Shown in pieces: positions 7,742 to 11,585 of a stretch of DNA of 11,585 nucleotides. Positions within the stretch are counted from its first letter, which is position 1; each line of letters begins with the position of its first letter. The translations under genes were made by a program, and so were the position numbers. Source of the DNA: an uncultured Curvibacter sp. Its GTDB lineage: Bacteria > Pseudomonadota > Gammaproteobacteria > Burkholderiales > Burkholderiaceae. The notes below the pieces were generated by a model. The model saw only the letters and a program-made list of their open reading frames with translations, had not been told where the DNA came from and made no database searches. The stretch covers positions 1-11,585 of the forward strand of contig CAMLNH010000046.1 in assembly GCA_946481355.1 (NCBI GenBank), written 5' to 3'.

Positions 7742-8644
7742 TCAGAAGGGATGCATGCCCACGGCCGAGGCCGCGTTCTCGATGGGCACGGCAAAGCCGA
7801 TGCCCACGAAGGTGCGCTGCTCGTTGGGGTTGAGGATGGCGGTGACGATGCCCACCACCTCGCCGTCCAGGGTGACCAGCGGGCCGCCCGAGTTGCCGGG
7901 GTTGGCCGCGGCGTCGAACTGGATCAGGTTGCCGATCTGCTGCTTGCCCTCGGGCGAGCGGAAGCTGCGCTTGAGCCCCGAGACCACACCGCTGGAGACC
8001 GAGGGCCCGATGCCGAAGGGAAAGCCCACGGCCACCACGCCATCGCCCGGCTGCAGCTCGGCCGTGGAGCGCATGGTGGCGGCCTTGAGGTCGTCAGGCA
8101 GCTTCTGGGCCTGCAGCACGGCCAGATCGTTGTGGATCTGGCCGCCCGTCATGACGGCCGGCGACTGTGTTCCGTCGTGGAAGGTGACTTCGATGCGGTT
8201 GGTGCCAGCCACCACATGCAGATTGGTGAGGATGATGCCGCTGTCGACGATCACCACCCCCGTGCCCAGGCCGTGCTCCTTCTCCTCCCCGTCCTGGTCG
8301 GTGACGAAGCCGTTCACCCGCACCACCGAGGGCGCCACGATGGCCGCAGCGCGCGCGGCGGGCGAGGGCAGTACAGCCGTCTCCAGGGTCTTGAGCACGG
8401 CCGCATCGATATCCTTTTGCGTCAGCCTGCGCTGCTGCACCGCAGGCCAGAAGGCTTGGGCCAGCAAGACCATCAAAGCGGCCAAGGCCAGCCAGCGCCA
8501 GTGACGCTCCTGCCAGTGCGGCAGTCGCGCGCGCCAGACGTTGCGAGGAGGCTGGGGCGGGGGAGTGGCCGTTTCGGGCAAGACCGTGTCCGGCGCGGCG
8601 GCGGGGCCACGCGGTGAACGGCTGTACAGGGCAGGCTGGCGCAT
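7742..8644 (-). CDS. Membrane-anchored S1C (trypsin-like) serine protease without PDZ domain
   Basis: A protein of 300 residues related to HtrA/DegS proteases. It has a Pro/Arg-rich cytoplasmic N-terminus (1-49), one membrane segment (about 50-66), then a periplasmic protease domain with an intact triad: His143 in TNLHVVAG, Asp173 in HNDLAVL and Ser252 in NPGNSGGPL. The oxyanion-loop region and GFPFGIGPSVSSGVVSG (207-223) are typical of S1C enzymes. The chain ends at IGFAVPIENAASAVGMHPF, just after the protease domain, so the PDZ domain found in DegS/DegP/DegQ is absent. I chose ATG 8644, preceded at 5 bases by GGGGG; the frame opens as far up as 8788, but that would overlap the divergent tatD and is Cys/Arg-rich shadow. 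It lies 24 bases upstream of moxR in the same direction, so it may be the first gene of that operon. Its substrate is unknown. Confidence 0.92.
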   Translation of the reverse strand: MRQPALYSRSPRGPAAAPDTVLPETATPPPQPPRNVWRARLPHWQERHWRWLALAALMVLLAQAFWPAVQQRRLTQKDIDAAVLKTLETAVLPSPAARAAAIVAPSVVRVNGFVTDQDGEEKEHGLGTGVVIVDSGIILTNLHVVAGTNRIEVTFHDGTQSPAVMTGGQIHNDLAVLQAQKLPDDLKAATMRSTAELQPGDGVVAVGFPFGIGPSVSSGVVSGLKRSFRSPEGKQQIGNLIQFDAAANPGNSGGPLVTLDGEVVGIVTAILNPNEQRTFVGIGFAVPIENAASAVGMHPF

Positions 8645-8762
8645 GCGTACCCCCGGGTTGGGACCGCCGGTATGGCGGCCTGGGAATGACGGTAGCACGG
8701 CTGGCCATTTTTTGCATGCGCGGCAGCCCTGCCCGGTCGCGGTTTGCGGCATCATCGGCGCC
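8645..8762. promoter_or_regulatory. Divergent intergenic region (S1C protease / tatD)
   Basis: This 118-base gap is the longest gene-free stretch in the window and must hold promoters for both directions. For tatD, CATCAT (8750-8755) lies exactly 7 bases before the ATG and could be a -10 element of a leaderless transcript; the -35 position is poor. A T-rich patch with the palindrome GCATGC (8708-8719) is the only AT-rich stretch. On the minus strand CCGCC (8674-8678) and GGCGG (8664-8668) can form a hairpin with a 5-base loop, placed 8 bases upstream of the GGGGG ribosome binding site of the protease gene. No convincing -35/-10 pair is seen for the protease. Confidence 0.45.
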
Positions 8763-9611
8763 ATGCCCCTGACTGGATGGATCGACACCCATTGCCACCT
8801 GGATGCGCCCGAGTTCGCGGCCGACGTGGCCGCCGTGCGCGAGCGCGCACGCGAGCGCGGGGTGGCGCATTGTGTGTTGCCTGCCGTGCAGGTGCGCGAT
8901 TTCGAACGTGTGCGAGCACTGGCCCACCAGTTCGGGGACAGCTATGCCCTGGGCATCCACCCGCTCTATGTCCAGGACGCGGTCGACGAGGACCTGGCCC
9001 GGCTGGACGCGGCCCTGACCCAGCATCGCGAGGACCCGCGCCTGGTGGCGGTGGGCGAGATCGGGCTCGACTACTTCGTGCCTGCGCTCTGTGAGGAGCC
9101 GCTGCGGGCGCGGCAGGAACACTTCTACCTGGCGCAGCTCAGGTTGGCACGCAAGCATGGCCTGCCGGTGATCCTGCACGTGCGCCGGTCTGCGGACATG
9201 CTGCTCAAAGGTCTGCGCGCGGTGGGCAGCGGTGGCCACCGCTGGAGCGGCATCGCCCACGCCTTCAACGGCAGCCTGCAGCAGGCGCAGACCTTCATCG
9301 ACCTGGGTTTCAAGCTGGGTTTTGGGGGGGCGCTGACCTACGAGCGCGCCAGCCACCTGCGCAAGCTGGCCATCGAACTGCCCCTTGAAGCCATCGTGCT
9401 GGAGACCGATGCGCCCGACATGCCGCCGCACTGGCTGTACAAGACCGCAGAGGAACGCGCGGCTGGCCAGGCCCAGGGGCGCAACCAGCCGGGGGAATTG
9501 CCTCGGATTGCGCAGGTGCTGGCGCAGCTGCGGGACGTGCCGGCGGAGCACTTGCAGGTGCAGACGCGTGCCAATCTGCAGGCGGCCCTGCCACGCTGCG
9601 TCCTGGTATGA
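8763..9611 (+). CDS. TatD-family metal-dependent hydrolase (YjjV-like)
   Basis: A cytoplasmic TIM-barrel hydrolase of 282 residues from the amidohydrolase superfamily. TatD-family members are metal-dependent deoxyribonucleases, some linked to 3'-end processing and repair. Metal ligands are in place: WIDTHCHLD (His10, His12), GEIGLD (Glu99), ILHVRRS (His139), IAHAFNG (His166) and ETDAPDMPP (Asp216). The FIDTHCHxD-like opening and ETDAPDM are closer to E. coli YjjV than to TatD itself. The ATG at 8763 starts the conserved N-terminus, with no Shine-Dalgarno sequence; a -10-like hexamer 7 bases upstream suggests a leaderless mRNA. A run of seven G (9324-9330) lies in codons 188-190. The stop overlaps the next gene as ATGA. 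The substrate is not known for this subgroup. Confidence 0.94.
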   Translation: MPLTGWIDTHCHLDAPEFAADVAAVRERARERGVAHCVLPAVQVRDFERVRALAHQFGDSYALGIHPLYVQDAVDEDLARLDAALTQHREDPRLVAVGEIGLDYFVPALCEEPLRARQEHFYLAQLRLARKHGLPVILHVRRSADMLLKGLRAVGSGGHRWSGIAHAFNGSLQQAQTFIDLGFKLGFGGALTYERASHLRKLAIELPLEAIVLETDAPDMPPHWLYKTAEERAAGQAQGRNQPGELPRIAQVLAQLRDVPAEHLQVQTRANLQAALPRCVLV

Positions 9612-10135
9612 CACGGTCACGCCTGCAGGGTCTGCCGCCTGTGGTCGGCCGCGACACCCGTCTGCTCATCCTCGGCAGCTTTCCCGGTGTGGCTTCCCTC
9701 AAGGCGCAGCAGTATTACGGCCACCCGCAGAACCATTTCTGGGCCATCCTGCAGGCCTTGTGGCCGGGCGATGCGTTGCCCGCCCGGGATCGGTATGCCG
9801 AACGCTGCGCCTGGGTGCTGGACCACGGCCTTGGTATCTGGGACGTCTACGCGAGCTGCGAGCGCGAAGGCAGCCTGGACAGCGCGATCCGCAACCCGGT
9901 GGTCAACGACTTTGCAGCTTTGCGCGAGCGTTGTCCGCAACTGCGGCTGATCGCGCACAACGGGGGCGAGAGTTTCCGACACGCCAGGGCGGTGCGGGCG
10001 GCGCTGGGGATGGAGCACTTCCCGCTCGTGCAACTGCCTTCGACAAGCCCGGCCAACGCCAGCTGGCGCTTCGAGCGCAAGCTCGCGGCCTGGCGCGAGG
10101 CGGCGGTGCAGGCGGGGATAATCGGCGGATCTTGA
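9608..10135 (+). CDS. DNA-deoxyinosine/uracil glycosylase, UDG superfamily family 6 (HDG)
   Basis: A base-excision repair enzyme of 175 residues that removes deaminated bases. It matches the hypoxanthine-DNA glycosylase (family 6) branch of the uracil-DNA glycosylase superfamily: motif 1 LILGSFPGVASL (20-31), the QQYYGHPQNHFW segment (34-45) with the likely catalytic Asn42, and motif 2 LPSTSPAN (143-150). In experiments on archaeal relatives this family prefers hypoxanthine (deoxyinosine), with weaker uracil activity. There is no Fe-S cysteine cluster, which argues against families 4 and 5. Its ATG overlaps the tatD stop by 4 bases, and its TGA overlaps the TTG start of the next gene, so the three are probably co-translated. 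The pairing with a TatD-type nuclease fits a DNA-maintenance role, but that link is inference. Confidence 0.88.
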   Translation: MTRSRLQGLPPVVGRDTRLLILGSFPGVASLKAQQYYGHPQNHFWAILQALWPGDALPARDRYAERCAWVLDHGLGIWDVYASCEREGSLDSAIRNPVVNDFAALRERCPQLRLIAHNGGESFRHARAVRAALGMEHFPLVQLPSTSPANASWRFERKLAAWREAAVQAGIIGGS

Positions 10136-10890
10136 GCAAACGCCCGCCTCCCCTGCCTGAAGTCCAGTTCTCCGACGAGGGCCCCATCCGTCACCTGCAC
10201 CTCGATTCGATCTGGATCCAGGGCTCCATGGATACGCGGGACCCGACGCGGCTGGTGCACGAGTACATCGAACGCATGATGGCCTGGACGCTGTTCGCCG
10301 AGCCCGACACGGTGCCCAGGCGGCAGGCCCTGCAACTGGGCCTGGGAGCCGGCTCGCTGACCAAGTTCTGCGCGAAGGTGCTGCGCATGAAGACCACGGC
10401 CATTGAGCTCAACCCCGGGGTGCTCCACGCCTGCCGAGGCTGGTTCAAGCTGCCGGCAGACACGGCGAAGATGCAGGTCGTCCTGGCCGACGCGGCCGAG
10501 GAAATACGCAAACCGCAGTGGTTCGGCGCGGTGGATGCGCTGCAGGTGGACCTGTACGACCGCGAGGCCGCCGCGCCCGTGCTCGACAGCCCCGACTTCT
10601 ATGCCGACTGCCGCCGTCTGCTGACCGACGAGGGCTGCATGACGGTCAACCTCTTCGGCCGTTCGTCCAGCTTTGCGAAGAGCGTGGACAAGATCGCCGC
10701 CGCCTTCGGCCGCGAGGCGGTCTGGGCTTTCAAGGCGACGCGCGAAGGCAACACCGTGGTGCTGGCGCAGCGCACGGTGCAGCGTCCGGCACGTGCCGTG
10801 CTTGCCGAGCGCGCGGAAATCATCCAGACTCGCTGGGGTCTGCCCGCGCCCAAGTGGTTGCGCGGCTTCAAACCGATTGCCGATCTGTAA
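10132..10890 (+). CDS. Spermidine-synthase-like Rossmann-fold protein
   Basis: A protein of 252 residues with the polyamine synthase/class I methyltransferase fold. A short N-terminal beta segment (FSDEGPIRHLHLDSIWIQGS, 13-32) precedes LQLGLGAGSLTKF (67-79), the nucleotide-binding loop; IELNP (Glu92) and LADAAEEI (Asp120) would hold the ribose and adenine; VDLYD (139-143) occupies the place of the catalytic loop. The GGGDG of true spermidine synthases is replaced by GLGAG, and the chain is shorter than SpeE (about 280-290), so the amine substrate is uncertain and it may have another role. I chose TTG 10132, which overlaps the glycosylase TGA as TTGA and gives the full N-terminus; the first ATG (10228) would remove the beta segment. 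It precedes the secretion ATPase gene by 12 bases. Confidence 0.82.
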   Translation: MSKRPPPLPEVQFSDEGPIRHLHLDSIWIQGSMDTRDPTRLVHEYIERMMAWTLFAEPDTVPRRQALQLGLGAGSLTKFCAKVLRMKTTAIELNPGVLHACRGWFKLPADTAKMQVVLADAAEEIRKPQWFGAVDALQVDLYDREAAAPVLDSPDFYADCRRLLTDEGCMTVNLFGRSSSFAKSVDKIAAAFGREAVWAFKATREGNTVVLAQRTVQRPARAVLAERAEIIQTRWGLPAPKWLRGFKPIADL

Positions 10891-10902
10891 ATCCTTCCCT
10901 CC

Positions 10903-11585
10903 ATGAGCGCCCAGCTGAAACCCCGCAGCCTGTCCAAGTCCGAGCACATGGGGCCGCTGAGCTGGCGCCTGCTGGTTGAGTGGATGCAGGCCGATGGCGT
11001 GATCAGCGACGAGGAAGCCCAGCGCACCATCGCCCGCTGCGCCCAGGCCGAAAGCGCCCAGCACCCGCTGCTGCGCCTGGCCAATGTCTCGATGCGGCGC
11101 GCCAGCGACAACAAGGCGCTGGACGTGGAGCTGCTGACCCAGTGGCTGGCCGGCCGTGCCGGCCTGGACTACCTGCGCATCGACCCGCTCAAGGTGGACG
11201 TGGGCAAGGTGGCCGACACCATGAGCGCCGCCTACGCCGAACGCCACAAGGTGCTGCCGGTGCAGGTGCTGCCGAATGAAGTGGTGGTGGCTACCGCCGA
11301 GCCCTATATCAGCGACTGGGTGGCCGAGGTCGAGCGCCAGACGCGCCGCAGCGTACGCCGCGTGATCGCCAGCCCGGGCGAGATTCACCGGTACACCGCC
11401 GAGTTCTTTGCCCTGGCCAAGTCGGTGCGCTCGGCCATGAAGTCCGGAGGCAACTCCGGCGGTGCCAGCTTCGAGCAGCTGGTGGAGCTGGGCAAGAGCA
11501 ACAAGCAGCTCGACGCCAACGACCAGAGCGTGGTGCAGGTGGTGGACTGGCTGTGGCAGTACGCCTTCGACCAGCGCGCGAGCGA
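10903..11585 (+). CDS. GspE/PilB-type secretion ATPase (partial, C-terminus off the right edge)
   Basis: The first 227 residues of a hexameric ATPase that powers type II secretion or type IV pilus-like systems from the cytoplasmic face of the inner membrane. What is seen is the N-terminal regulatory part: a helical start (residues 1-65), then an MshEN/T2SSE_N-type domain with LAGRAGLDYLRIDPLKVD (86-103), AERHKVLPVQV (111-121) and VVVATAEPYISDW (126-138). The window stops inside the ASDIH-type motif that opens the ATPase core (DQRAS at the last codons), so Walker A and B lie outside. The ATG at 10903 follows the SpeE-like stop by 12 bases; the leader CCTTCCCTCC is pyrimidine-rich and carries no Shine-Dalgarno sequence. 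No gspD, gspF or pil gene is visible, so the machine it serves cannot be read from this window. Confidence 0.9.
   Translation, partial: MSAQLKPRSLSKSEHMGPLSWRLLVEWMQADGVISDEEAQRTIARCAQAESAQHPLLRLANVSMRRASDNKALDVELLTQWLAGRAGLDYLRIDPLKVDVGKVADTMSAAYAERHKVLPVQVLPNEVVVATAEPYISDWVAEVERQTRRSVRRVIASPGEIHRYTAEFFALAKSVRSAMKSGGNSGGASFEQLVELGKSNKQLDANDQSVVQVVDWLWQYAFDQRAS

Noticed and set aside
8645..8788. N-terminal extension of the S1C protease frame to 8788
   Set aside because: It would overlap the divergent tatD start and adds an unconserved Cys/Pro-rich leader; ATG 8644 has its own ribosome binding site.
8094..9620. A 508-codon minus-strand open frame spanning the protease gene, the intergenic region and tatD
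   Set aside because: It is out of frame with the real protease and antisense to tatD, with no conserved motif.
9847..11388. A 513-codon minus-strand open frame across the glycosylase, SpeE-like and GspE genes
   Set aside because: It crosses three well-supported plus-strand genes and has the low-complexity His/Gly/Gln composition of an antisense shadow.

Overview
The window is GC-rich (mostly about two thirds G+C) and tightly packed. It looks like a chromosomal segment from a betaproteobacterium of the order Burkholderiales, most likely the Comamonadaceae. This rests on protein style and gene order (recJ next to an RpfE-family gene, a lone LolC/E permease with LolD, MoxR-DUF58-VWA, TatD, a GspE-type ATPase). 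The species assignment is inference. I see no tRNA, rRNA, CRISPR array, insertion sequence or prophage gene.

Layout. (1) 1-2059, minus strand: an RpfE-family gene followed by recJ with a 4-base ATGA overlap; recJ runs off the left edge. (2) 2116-4703, plus strand: lolC and lolD, the permease and ATPase of the lipoprotein-releasing ABC transporter, overlapping by 8 bases. They are followed by a small membrane-anchored four-cysteine protein of clearly lower GC content, then an SseB-domain protein. (3) 4712-8644, minus strand, read from right to left: a membrane-anchored S1C (trypsin-like) protease without a PDZ domain, a MoxR AAA+ ATPase, a DUF58 protein and a BatA-like von Willebrand A protein. 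The last three are separated by 1 base or overlap by 4. (4) 8763 to the right edge, plus strand: a TatD/YjjV-type metal-dependent hydrolase, a family 6 (hypoxanthine/uracil) DNA glycosylase, a spermidine-synthase-like Rossmann protein with a likely TTG start, and the N-terminal part of a GspE/PilB-type secretion ATPase cut by the window end.

How the genes work together. LolCD moves outer-membrane lipoproteins off the inner membrane. The MoxR-DUF58-VWA block resembles the chaperone-like Bat/MoxR clusters that act on the cell envelope. Here it lacks batB/C/D and is preceded by an envelope protease in the same direction, the most distinctive arrangement in the window. RecJ and the DNA glycosylase are DNA-repair enzymes in separate units; TatD proteins are also often linked to nucleic-acid turnover. 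Two of the three clear transcription-unit starts (the RpfE-family gene and tatD) have a -10-like hexamer exactly 7 bases before the ATG and no Shine-Dalgarno sequence, which suggests leaderless mRNAs.

Most of the window is ordinary core genome. The main candidates for a second look are the protease-MoxR-DUF58-VWA cluster, the low-GC cysteine-rich small gene, and the TatD-glycosylase-SpeE-like-GspE run. I found no clear evidence of a wholly new system.
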